Below are positions 1-5,197 of a DNA stretch of 6,702 nt, piece by piece. Source of the stretch: Candidatus Sordicultor aquaticus (GTDB lineage: Bacteria > Atribacterota > Atribacteria > Atribacterales > Caldatribacteriaceae). The stretch is from NCBI GenBank assembly GCA_018056825.1, contig JAGPEW010000039.1, forward strand, positions 1 through 6,702, given 5' to 3'. The notes under the pieces are model-generated. The model made no database searches and was not told the DNA's origin. It saw only the letters and a program-made list of their open reading frames with translations. Within the stretch, counting starts at the first letter, position 1; every line of letters begins with the position of its first letter. The position numbers and the translations under genes were made by a program.

Positions 1-61
1 CCTTTAATCTTTTGTTCTTTATTTTCTTCTTTTTTGGGGGATTATAAAGGGGCAAAGCCCC
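1..61 (+). repeat. 61-bp direct repeat, copy 1
   Basis: This copy matches positions 94-154 at 60 of 61 bases; the single difference is T at 35 versus C at 128. It consists of an almost pure pyrimidine tract (1-35), five G residues, ATTATAAA, and a small hairpin GGGGC-AAA-GCCCC (49-61). It touches the window edge, so the true left boundary of the repeat is unknown. The offset of 93 bp, with a terminator hairpin filling the remaining 32 bp, suggests a duplicated repeat-plus-terminator unit. No ORF is present. Confidence 0.9.
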
Positions 62-92
62 ACTGAGGGAAGCTTTTCTCCCTCAGTTTTTT
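62..92 (+). terminator. Rho-independent terminator
   Basis: A 9-bp perfect stem, ACTGAGGGA (62-70) with TCCCTCAGT (79-87), encloses an 8-nt loop and runs straight into six T residues (87-92). This is a textbook intrinsic terminator reading rightward. It most likely ends a plus-strand transcript entering from left of the window and insulates the fabG-like gene. The adjacent GGGGC hairpin (49-61) sits directly against its 5' base. Confidence 0.85.
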
Positions 93-93
93 G

Positions 94-154
94 CCTTTAA
101 TCTTTTGTTCTTTATTTTCTTCTTTTTCGGGGGATTATAAAGGGGCAAAGCCCC
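94..154 (+). repeat. 61-bp direct repeat, copy 2
   Basis: Second copy of the unit at 1-61, with one substitution (C at 128). Here the terminal hairpin is extended by flanking sequence into a perfect 11-bp stem (136-146 with 150-160). The copy lies between the terminator at 62-92 and the promoter of the fabG-like gene, so it is inside the intergenic region and outside any coding sequence. Confidence 0.9.
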
Positions 155-160
155 TTTATA
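136..160. repeat. Perfect 11-bp inverted repeat (hairpin)
   Basis: TATAAAGGGGC (136-146), a 3-nt AAA loop, and GCCCCTTTATA (150-160) form a perfect stem. On either strand the 3' arm ends in a short TTTAT run, so it resembles a weak bidirectional terminator, but there is no long U-tract. Its right end coincides with the predicted -35 region of the next promoter, so it could also act as a binding site. The function is not determined. Confidence 0.75.
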
Positions 161-184
161 GTATAGTATGCGATTAGCTATAAT
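155..184 (+). promoter_or_regulatory. Predicted sigma-A promoter of the fabG-like gene
   Basis: A perfect TATAAT -10 box lies at 179-184. Upstream, with an 18-nt spacer, TTTATA (155-160) matches the -35 consensus at 4 of 6 positions and lies within the 3' arm of the hairpin. Transcription would start near 191, giving a leader of about 30 nt with the AAGGAG ribosome binding site at 209-214. The -10 is convincing and the -35 is weak. Confidence 0.55.
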
Positions 185-222
185 GTATTTTGAAGATAAA
201 CTATCATAAAGGAGAATAAGCT

Positions 223-972
223 ATGGGAAAACTTTCTTTTCATACCGCCTTGGTTACGGGAGGAAGCCGGGGTATTGGTCGGGCTATTGCTTTATCTTTA
301 GCTCAATCTGGAGCGCAGGTAGCGGTCAATTACCTCCAAAAGGAGGAGGCCGCCCAAGAAGTGGTAAAAGAAATAGAGAGTTGGGGGTCTAAGGCTATAA
401 AAGTAAAAGGAGATGTATCCCAAAAGAAAGAAGTTGAGAAAATGATAGAGCAAATTCACCAGGAATTGGGGCCGATTGATATATTGGTAAATAACGCTGG
501 GATAGGTGACCCTTCTTATTCTTCGGCTCTTTCCGTAGAAGAAGAAACTTGGGATAAAATTTTGGCCGTAAATTTACGGGGAGTTTTCTTAGTTTCCCAA
601 GCTGTTTTACCTGATATGATAAGTAAAAAATGGGGAAGGATTATCAATATCTCTTCTACTTCAGGAATAACTGGAGGCACTTCGGGAGTTCATTATGCAG
701 CTGCTAAAGGAGGAGTTATAGCCTTAAGTAAAGCATTATCGCAAGAATTTGCTCCTTATGGAATAACGGTAAATGTTGTTGCTCCCAGCAAAATCGATAC
801 CGATCTTCTACGTTCAGTAACGCCTCCCGGTAAGGAAAAAGAAGTAATTAAGAAAATACCTGTTGGTCGCTTGGGTAGCCCTCAGGATGTAGCTGAAGCA
901 GTACTTTTCTTCTCCCGGGAAGAAGCGAGTTTTATCACCGGACAAGTTCTAGTGGTGTCGGGAGGATACTAA
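223..972 (+). CDS. fabG: 3-oxoacyl-[acyl-carrier-protein] reductase-like SDR (FabG family)
   Basis: Classical short-chain dehydrogenase/reductase of 249 aa, close to the usual FabG length of about 245. FabG reduces 3-oxoacyl-ACP to 3-hydroxyacyl-ACP with NADPH in the cytosol, as the first reduction of each fatty-acid elongation cycle. Visible features are the glycine-rich TGGSRGIG at residues 12-19 (Arg16 fits NADPH), Asp64, NNAG at 90-93, and the catalytic set Asn117, Ser145, Tyr158 and Lys162 (YxxxK). The C-terminal part has VNVVAPSKIDTDL, where FabG normally has PG, and VSGGY at the end, where VDGG is usual. The start is supported by AAGGAG 8 nt upstream. The gene stands alone on the plus strand, opposite the fab operon 3 kb away, so it may be a second or specialised reductase. 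The SDR call is certain; the acyl-ACP substrate is inferred from family resemblance and the neighbourhood. Confidence 0.85.
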   Translation: MGKLSFHTALVTGGSRGIGRAIALSLAQSGAQVAVNYLQKEEAAQEVVKEIESWGSKAIKVKGDVSQKKEVEKMIEQIHQELGPIDILVNNAGIGDPSYSSALSVEEETWDKILAVNLRGVFLVSQAVLPDMISKKWGRIINISSTSGITGGTSGVHYAAAKGGVIALSKALSQEFAPYGITVNVVAPSKIDTDLLRSVTPPGKEKEVIKKIPVGRLGSPQDVAEAVLFFSREEASFITGQVLVVSGGY

Positions 973-1058
973 AGCATCTCCTGGTAAACCGGTGGGGAAA
1001 AGAAGAAGGCTCAAGACCCAGTAAAAGAGGTTTGTGGGATGCTATAAGCATCAAGGGA

Positions 1059-1067
1059 TGTTATAAT
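1059..1067 (+). promoter_or_regulatory. Extended -10 promoter for the small ACT-like gene
   Basis: TGTTATAAT combines the extended -10 TG dinucleotide with a perfect TATAAT (1062-1067). No good -35 box is seen 16-18 nt upstream, which is acceptable for extended -10 promoters. It lies in the 133-bp gap after the fabG-like gene, so the small gene can probably be transcribed alone. An imperfect upstream copy of the same sequence starts at 1036, and a GATGC/GCATC hairpin lies at 1038-1052. Confidence 0.5.
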
Positions 1068-1105
1068 GGTTGTGGTAACATAACTACGTTAAATGGGGTG
1101 ATCAA

Positions 1106-1354
1106 ATGGCTTACCAAATTATGATAGTCAAAATAGGAGCCCGCTCTCATCAGGCACTTAAAGTACAAGAGTGCTTAACCAAACATGGATGTAATATTAA
1201 AACTCGTTTAGGGCTTCACGAAACTTCTCCCGAATATTGCGCTGAAGACGGATTGATAATCTTAGAATTAGCCGGTAAAAAAGAAGAAAATGAACAGCTG
1301 AAAAAGGAATTAGAAAGCTTAGAAGGAGTTACTGTTCATTATCTGGAGATTTAG
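1106..1354 (+). CDS. Small ACT-like / TM1266-type (NikR C-terminal-like) protein, 82 aa
   Basis: I place this by pattern, not by a firm match. It looks like the small ACT-fold proteins of the TM1266 type, annotated as iron-only hydrogenase system regulators, which resemble the C-terminal metal/ligand domain of NikR. The layout fits a beta-alpha-beta-beta-alpha-beta fold: strand YQIMIVKIG (3-11), helix around 15-27, strand IKTRLGL (31-37), a loop, strand GLIILELAG (49-57), a Lys/Glu-rich helix (58-72), and strand VTVHYLEI (75-82). His15, Cys23, His27, Cys29, His38 and Cys45 are possible metal or redox ligands. There is no DNA-binding domain, so if it regulates anything it does so through a partner or as a small-molecule sensor. 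GGGGTGA (1095-1101) just upstream serves as the ribosome binding site. The last 26 nt overlap the convergent kinase gene. No hydrogenase gene is in the window. Confidence 0.6.
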   Translation: MAYQIMIVKIGARSHQALKVQECLTKHGCNIKTRLGLHETSPEYCAEDGLIILELAGKKEENEQLKKELESLEGVTVHYLEI

Positions 1355-2312
1355 TATTAATTTTTACTACTCCAGGAACTATTGCTTCCAGTTTACCGGG
1401 GTTAACCTGAGTTCCTTTTATAATTATGGTTCTTTTTTCTTCGTCAACACTCTGGATGATGCCCAGGCCTAGCTCTTCTCCTCTTTCACTATAGAGACCA
1501 CAAATAGAAGAAGAAAGGGAAGAGGGATTTATTATTCGGTATCTACTATCTCTGTTTTCAGAAGAAGAGCTAAAAACAAGAGAAAAATTGCGGGGAAATT
1601 CAAAAGTCGGTATTCCCTCTCTCAGATGATACTCCTGGAGGAAAAAATAAGGATGGTAAGGTAAAAAGAAACGAAGGCTTTCCCATCCTCTCTCCCAATT
1701 TTTCCCGGGAGTAAAATACAGAGAGAAAAGCTCTTCTCTGTAACTCCTTCTTTTCTCGTAGTCTTTTTTAGAAATTTGAGAAGAAGGGGGTAGAATCCAG
1801 AATTGCTCTCCATAAAACTTCTTCAATACTTCAAATTCTTCATCGTTTCCTATACCCAATACTAATTCGGGTTTAATTAATTTCATCTTCAGCATCTTGA
1901 GACGAAGGCCGGACAAAGAGAAAAACAAACCACAAGTATCAATCAGAGTAACCTGAGATTTAGAATGAGCCATCTTAGCTAACTCAGCAGTGTATAAAGC
2001 AGTAGATTCTATCCTTTTTTCTGGAGTTACATCTCCCACAAAGCGAAAGTAAGGAGTAAACAACCTCTCCTGAAGAGAGGAGAGGGTTTTTTTAGATATC
2101 ATTACCATCCCCACCGTAGTGGGAGGACCAACATTAGATTGCCCCAGGTCTGAATCTACCCATCCCACTTTTTTACCTTTGTGGGCAAAGAAAGAAGAGA
2201 GCAGGCGAATTAAAGTGGTTTTCCCCCGGTCTGATGGCGCTACTACCATAATCGTTCCTCGAAAATCGTTTAAAACGCCAGGTAAAAAATCCCATTCCGG
2301 AGGCCAGAGCAT
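1329..2312 (-). CDS. Clp1/Grc3-type P-loop polynucleotide 5'-kinase-like protein
   Basis: A 327-aa protein of the Clp1_P family (relatives of Clp1, Nol9/Grc3 and archaeal polynucleotide kinases), which transfer the ATP gamma-phosphate to 5'-OH ends of RNA or DNA. Visible parts: Walker A APSDRGKTT at 25-33 (the usual first Gly is Ala25); the family signature DSDLGQ at 53-58 followed by NVGPPTTVG, which in characterised members contacts nucleotide and metal; a Walker B-like LIDTCG at 123-128; and an Arg-rich lid-like helix ending YREELFSLYF (191-200). A C-terminal beta-rich domain (about 270-320) has GLYSERGEELGLGII, typical of these proteins. A Ser-rich stretch covers 248-269. AGGAGG (2317-2322) overlaps the deacetylase stop codon and sits 4 nt from the ATG. 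It is the last operon gene, 8 nt after the deacetylase. The family is fairly sure; the substrate in bacteria is unknown. Confidence 0.8.
   Translation of the reverse strand: MLWPPEWDFLPGVLNDFRGTIMVVAPSDRGKTTLIRLLSSFFAHKGKKVGWVDSDLGQSNVGPPTTVGMVMISKKTLSSLQERLFTPYFRFVGDVTPEKRIESTALYTAELAKMAHSKSQVTLIDTCGLFFSLSGLRLKMLKMKLIKPELVLGIGNDEEFEVLKKFYGEQFWILPPSSQISKKDYEKRRSYREELFSLYFTPGKNWERGWESLRFFLPYHPYFFLQEYHLREGIPTFEFPRNFSLVFSSSSENRDSRYRIINPSSLSSSICGLYSERGEELGLGIIQSVDEEKRTIIIKGTQVNPGKLEAIVPGVVKINTKSPDNEQ
2064..2093 (+). terminator. Terminator-like hairpin antisense to the kinase gene
   Basis: On the plus strand, CCTCTCC (2064-2070) pairs perfectly with GGAGAGG (2079-2085) across an 8-nt loop, followed by one G and seven T residues (2087-2093). 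It has all the parts of an intrinsic terminator, but lies inside the minus-strand kinase gene (codons about 74-83). It could stop plus-strand read-through from the ACT-like gene, which has no clear terminator of its own. It may also be a chance result of coding sequence (Lys-Lys-Thr-Leu-Ser-Ser codons). Confidence 0.45.
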
Positions 2313-2320
2313 CTTTCCTC

Positions 2321-3019
2321 CTAATATCTAAGGAGTTGCGAAACAGTCACAAACTCGTAACCTGCCCTTTTTAAATCCTCAATCACCTGGGGTAGGACTT
2401 TAACCGTGGTGGTTAAATTGTGAAAAAGAATAATAGCCCCATCTTTTACTTCTTTTTTAACCGTTTCCAATATTTCTTCTTCGTTAAGCAGCCAATCTCG
2501 AGAGTCTACCCACCACAAGAGAATGCTATAACCAGTTTGTCCGCAAGCCTTTTTAACTTTATCGTTCACCATCCCCCCCGGAGGACGAAAGTAAAGAGGC
2601 ATTTGGCCAGTAGCTCGATAAATAGCTTCTTCCGCTCGTTTAATATCCTCTATCAGGGTTTCCACTGAATCATCACTTGACCAGCGATGGGAAAAAGAGT
2701 GATTGCCTATTTCATGCCCTGCCACTATAATCTGGCGAGCAATCTCCGGAGACTTTTCCACTTGAGAGCCGATTAAGAAAAAAGTAGCTGATATTTTATA
2801 ATCATCCAGAATTTCCAATACTTCTTTAGTAAAAGGGCTGGGGGCGTCGTCAAAAGTTAGCGCTACTTCCTTTTTGACGCTGTGGTTTCCCCCCAGAGAA
2901 CGAACAGAATTGAAGCCAAAAACATTTCCTTCCGTTTCTATGCTCTGTGCTTTTCCCGGAAGGAACAAAATTAGTAAAATACAACAGAAAACCCAGAGTC
3001 CGAGCTTAAATCTATCCAT
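2321..3019 (-). CDS. Secreted polysaccharide deacetylase (CE4/NodB family)
   Basis: A 232-aa metal-dependent deacetylase of carbohydrate esterase family 4. These remove N-acetyl groups from GlcNAc or MurNAc units of peptidoglycan or related polymers outside the membrane. An N-terminal signal sequence is clear: short charged n-region, hydrophobic core 6-20, and probable cleavage near Ala24. All five NodB motifs are present: TFDD (55-58, base Asp57 and metal ligand Asp58), HSFSH (His107 and His111, metal ligands), RPPGG (145-149), DSRDW (172-176) and LFHN (His200). The start codon overlaps the trxA stop by one base (TGATG), and no Shine-Dalgarno sequence precedes it, so translation is probably coupled to trxA. 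The operon suggests a wall or envelope role alongside membrane lipid synthesis. The exact substrate (PdaA-like, chitooligosaccharide or other) cannot be read from the sequence. Confidence 0.9.
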   Translation of the reverse strand: MDRFKLGLWVFCCILLILFLPGKAQSIETEGNVFGFNSVRSLGGNHSVKKEVALTFDDAPSPFTKEVLEILDDYKISATFFLIGSQVEKSPEIARQIIVAGHEIGNHSFSHRWSSDDSVETLIEDIKRAEEAIYRATGQMPLYFRPPGGMVNDKVKKACGQTGYSILLWWVDSRDWLLNEEEILETVKKEVKDGAIILFHNLTTTVKVLPQVIEDLKRAGYEFVTVSQLLRY

Positions 3020-3339
3020 CAGGAATTAATAATGCTCTGTAATTTTTCCTCCACGACTTTTTTAGGTACATATCCCACTATTCTTCCTACTTCCTTACCT
3101 CCTTTGAAAATCAAAAGAGTAGGAATAGCTTGAATACCATATTTAGCAGCAATTTCTGGAACTTCATCGGTGTTTAATTTGCCAACTTTAATTTTCCCTT
3201 GCCAGGAATTGGCTATGTCTTCTACAATGGGAGCCATCATTCGGCAGGGCATACACCAGGTAGCCCAAAAATCAACCAATACCGGGATCTCTGAGTCTAA
3301 TACTTCTTCTTTAAAATTATCCTTGCTTAATTCAATCAT
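3019..3339 (-). CDS. trxA: Thioredoxin
   Basis: A 106-aa single-domain thioredoxin of standard length. It is a cytosolic dithiol-disulfide oxidoreductase, kept reduced by thioredoxin reductase, that reduces disulfides in client proteins. The active site is FWATWCMPC (Cys29 and Cys32), with Met30 where most thioredoxins have Gly (WCGPC). The buried Asp23 and the cis-proline Pro73 (AIPT) are both present, as is the C-terminal GYVPKK segment that replaces the usual G-x-x-x-K pattern. There is no signal peptide. The ATG overlaps the plsY stop by 4 nt (ATGA), and AAAGGAG (3347-3353) gives a good ribosome binding site. Its position between plsY and the deacetylase is operonic, but a specific client among the neighbours is not evident. 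Confidence 0.93.
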   Translation of the reverse strand: MIELSKDNFKEEVLDSEIPVLVDFWATWCMPCRMMAPIVEDIANSWQGKIKVGKLNTDEVPEIAAKYGIQAIPTLLIFKGGKEVGRIVGYVPKKVVEEKLQSIINS

Positions 3340-3935
3340 TTTGGTGCTCCTTTCTGGCCCATTTTTAACTCTTTACCTTGGATTAACCTCTGGATATTTC
3401 CTTTATGCCTCCAAAACACGAGCGCTGCGGCAAATATTCCCCAAATTACAAATTCGGGAGGTTTCCCAAAGAGATAAAGAAAAATGGGCATTAAAAGAGC
3501 TCCGCTTAGAGAACCCACGGAGGAGTAGCGGGTGATAGATGCCATAACTACCCAGGCGAGAAAGCAAAGAATTGCCGATTCCCAGGAAAGATAAAAAAGT
3601 ATTCCTAAGGTGGTAGCTACCCCTTTTCCTCCTCGGAAGCGGAGAAATATAGACCAATCGTGACCCAGAATCAAAAGAAAAAGAGCCAGAAACCAGAGAT
3701 AGGGGTGAGGCAAAAAACGAGTGGCTAAATAAGCACCTAAAAACCCTTTTAGAGCATCTCCTATCCCGGCAATGAGAGCGGGAAGAAAACCAGCTACCCG
3801 GGAAACATTGGTAGCACCAATACTTCCACTTCCATATTTTCTTATGTCTACACCTTTTGCTATCCAGCCCACTACCAAACCGCAAGGGAAAGAGCCTAAA
3901 AGGTAGTTGAGAGGTAAAACCCACCAGTTAACCAT
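3336..3935 (-). CDS. plsY: Glycerol-3-phosphate acyltransferase PlsY (acyl-phosphate dependent)
   Basis: An integral membrane enzyme that transfers an acyl chain from acyl-phosphate to glycerol-3-phosphate, giving lysophosphatidic acid, the first committed step of phospholipid synthesis. It works with PlsX, which is not in the window. From the chosen ATG it has 199 aa, the usual size. Conserved loops are GSFP (14-17), GSGSIGATN (36-44; family usually GSGN, here Ser39), GHDWSIFLRFRGGKGVAT (91-108) and RHKGNIQRL (176-184). Hydrophobic stretches at about 4-23, 50-70, 78-92, 108-133 and 140-175 fit a multi-pass protein with five or so helices. An upstream GTG (3942-3944) would overlap the fabF stop by 4 nt, but GGAG lies only 1 nt before it, compared with 10 nt before this ATG, so I prefer the ATG. 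It follows fabF, delivering FAS II products to the membrane. Confidence 0.93.
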   Translation of the reverse strand: MVNWWVLPLNYLLGSFPCGLVVGWIAKGVDIRKYGSGSIGATNVSRVAGFLPALIAGIGDALKGFLGAYLATRFLPHPYLWFLALFLLILGHDWSIFLRFRGGKGVATTLGILFYLSWESAILCFLAWVVMASITRYSSVGSLSGALLMPIFLYLFGKPPEFVIWGIFAAALVFWRHKGNIQRLIQGKELKMGQKGAPK

Positions 3936-3940
3936 CAATA

Positions 3941-5182
3941 TCACTCTCCATAACGAGAAAAGACTAAAGTACCGTTGTGACCTCCGAATCCAAACGAGTT
4001 AGAAAGAGCATTCCTGATTTTCAAAGGAAGGGCGTGGTGGGGGGTATAATCTAAATCGCACTCCGGGTCTTTTTCATCCAAATTTATGGTGGGAGGAATG
4101 ATACTATTATAAATGGCCAGGACAGTAGCTGCTCCCTCCAGTGCTCCTGCTCCTCCCAAAAGATGTCCAGTCATAGATTTGGTAGAACTAATTTTTATCT
4201 GGTAAGCTCTTTCTCCAAAAAGTTTTTTGATGGCCAGAGTTTCCACTTTATCATTTAGGGGAGTAGAAGTGCCATGAGCGTTGATGTAGTCGATGTCTTC
4301 TAGAGCTAAGCAAGCATCTTCTATCGCTAACTTCATAGACCGGGCGGCTCCTTCTCCTTCGGGGTCAGGAGCAGTGATGTGGTAAGCATCACAAGTAGAA
4401 CCATATCCCCTGAGCTCAGCATAAATCCGGGCTCCTCGCTTTTTCGCTCTTTCTTCCTCTTCCAAAATTAATGCTGCTGCTCCCTCAGCCATTACAAACC
4501 CGTCTCTAGTGCGGTCAAAAGGACGAGAAGCTTTAGCCGGGTCGTCGTTGTGGGTGGAGAGAGCTTTCATAGCACAAAACCCAGCCAGAGCTAAAGGGGT
4601 AATAGAAGCTTCTGCTCCTACAGCTACCATCAAATCTGCGTCTCCCCGCTGGATGATACGTAGAGCCTCTCCTAAAGCATGAGTAGAAGCTTCGCAAGCG
4701 GTAGATACACAACTATTAGGTCCTTTCAGTTTCAACTGTATCGCCACATTGGCTGCCCCCATATTAACTATCATCATGGGAATGAAAAAAGCGCTGACTT
4801 TCCCCGGACCTTTAGTCAAAAGAACTTGATGCTGGTCTTCAAAAGTTTGGATTCCTCCAATACCTGAGCCTAAAATAACCCCGGCTCTCTCTCTATCCAG
4901 ATTCTCTAAAGATATAGAAGCATCTTCCATAGCCATAAGAGAAGCGCAAACTGCAAATTGGGAAAAACGGTCCATCCTCCGGTATTCTTTCCGGGGAAGA
5001 AAATCTTCGGGGTCAAAGTCCTTTACCTCTCCTGCTACTTGGCTATCAAAATCATGGGGGTCAAAACTTTTAATTCTATCAATTCCTGATTTTCCTTCTA
5101 TCAATGACTGCCAAAACGTATCTTTGCCACTGCCCACTGGGCTAATTACTCCTATACCTGTGACTACTACCTTTCTTTCCAC
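3941..5182 (-). CDS. fabF: 3-oxoacyl-[acyl-carrier-protein] synthase II (KAS II)
   Basis: A 413-aa elongating condensing enzyme that joins acyl-enzyme with malonyl-ACP, releasing CO2 and adding two carbons. Length and numbering match E. coli FabF: nucleophile Cys163 (in STACEAS), His303 (NAHGTSTP), Lys335 and His340 (TKSMTGH). GFGGHN (398-403) near the C-terminus forms the usual active-site loop, in the His form common in Bacillota. The residue after the nucleophile is Glu164, where Ala or Thr is more usual. The start is GTG at 5180-5182, strongly supported by AAAGGAGG 7 nt upstream, which overlaps the fabH stop codon; no better in-frame start was seen. It lies 13 nt after fabH and just before plsY. 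No acpP gene separates fabH and fabF, unlike many fab clusters. Confidence 0.96.
   Translation of the reverse strand: MERKVVVTGIGVISPVGSGKDTFWQSLIEGKSGIDRIKSFDPHDFDSQVAGEVKDFDPEDFLPRKEYRRMDRFSQFAVCASLMAMEDASISLENLDRERAGVILGSGIGGIQTFEDQHQVLLTKGPGKVSAFFIPMMIVNMGAANVAIQLKLKGPNSCVSTACEASTHALGEALRIIQRGDADLMVAVGAEASITPLALAGFCAMKALSTHNDDPAKASRPFDRTRDGFVMAEGAAALILEEEERAKKRGARIYAELRGYGSTCDAYHITAPDPEGEGAARSMKLAIEDACLALEDIDYINAHGTSTPLNDKVETLAIKKLFGERAYQIKISSTKSMTGHLLGGAGALEGAATVLAIYNSIIPPTINLDEKDPECDLDYTPHHALPLKIRNALSNSFGFGGHNGTLVFSRYGE
3946..3949 (-). promoter_or_regulatory. Ribosome binding site deciding the plsY start
   Basis: On the minus strand GGAG is followed by AGTGAT, resembling the GGAGGTGAT end of the anti-16S consensus. 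It sits 10 nt from the ATG at 3933-3935 but only 1 nt from the alternative GTG at 3942-3944, which favours the shorter product. The site lies inside the last codons of fabF. Confidence 0.5.
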
Positions 5183-5189
5183 CTTAAAA

Positions 5190-5197
5190 CCTCCTTT
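5190..5197 (-). promoter_or_regulatory. Strong ribosome binding site for the fabF GTG start
   Basis: AAAGGAGG on the minus strand, 7 nt before the GTG, makes use of the last two bases of the fabH TAA stop. The overlap suggests terminating fabH ribosomes can reinitiate on fabF. Confidence 0.8.

Noticed and set aside
1..154. CRISPR array
   Set aside because: There are only two 61-bp repeats with one 32-bp spacer. The spacer is itself a terminator hairpin and the repeat is unlike CRISPR repeats in length and composition.
1374..1419. AGGAACT/AGTTCCT inverted repeat followed by TTTT, as a terminator for the ACT-like gene
   Set aside because: The loop is about 29 nt and the T-run only four long. 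It lies inside the kinase coding region and is much weaker than the hairpin at 2064-2093.
1480..1780. Purine/pyrimidine-rich low-complexity stretch as a separate element
   Set aside because: It is explained by Ser-, Glu-, Lys- and Arg-rich coding sequence of the kinase gene, whose frame stays open through it.
2119..2331. Plus-strand 70-aa open frame
   Set aside because: It is antisense to the well-supported kinase gene, with no recognisable domain or ribosome binding site; a shadow frame.
3170..3535. Plus-strand 121-aa open frame across trxA and plsY
   Set aside because: It runs antisense to two clear genes, and its sequence shows no family features.
3403..3924. Minus-strand 173-aa open frame
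   Set aside because: It is an alternative frame of plsY, rich in Ser, Arg and Phe, with no motif; plsY itself is unambiguous.
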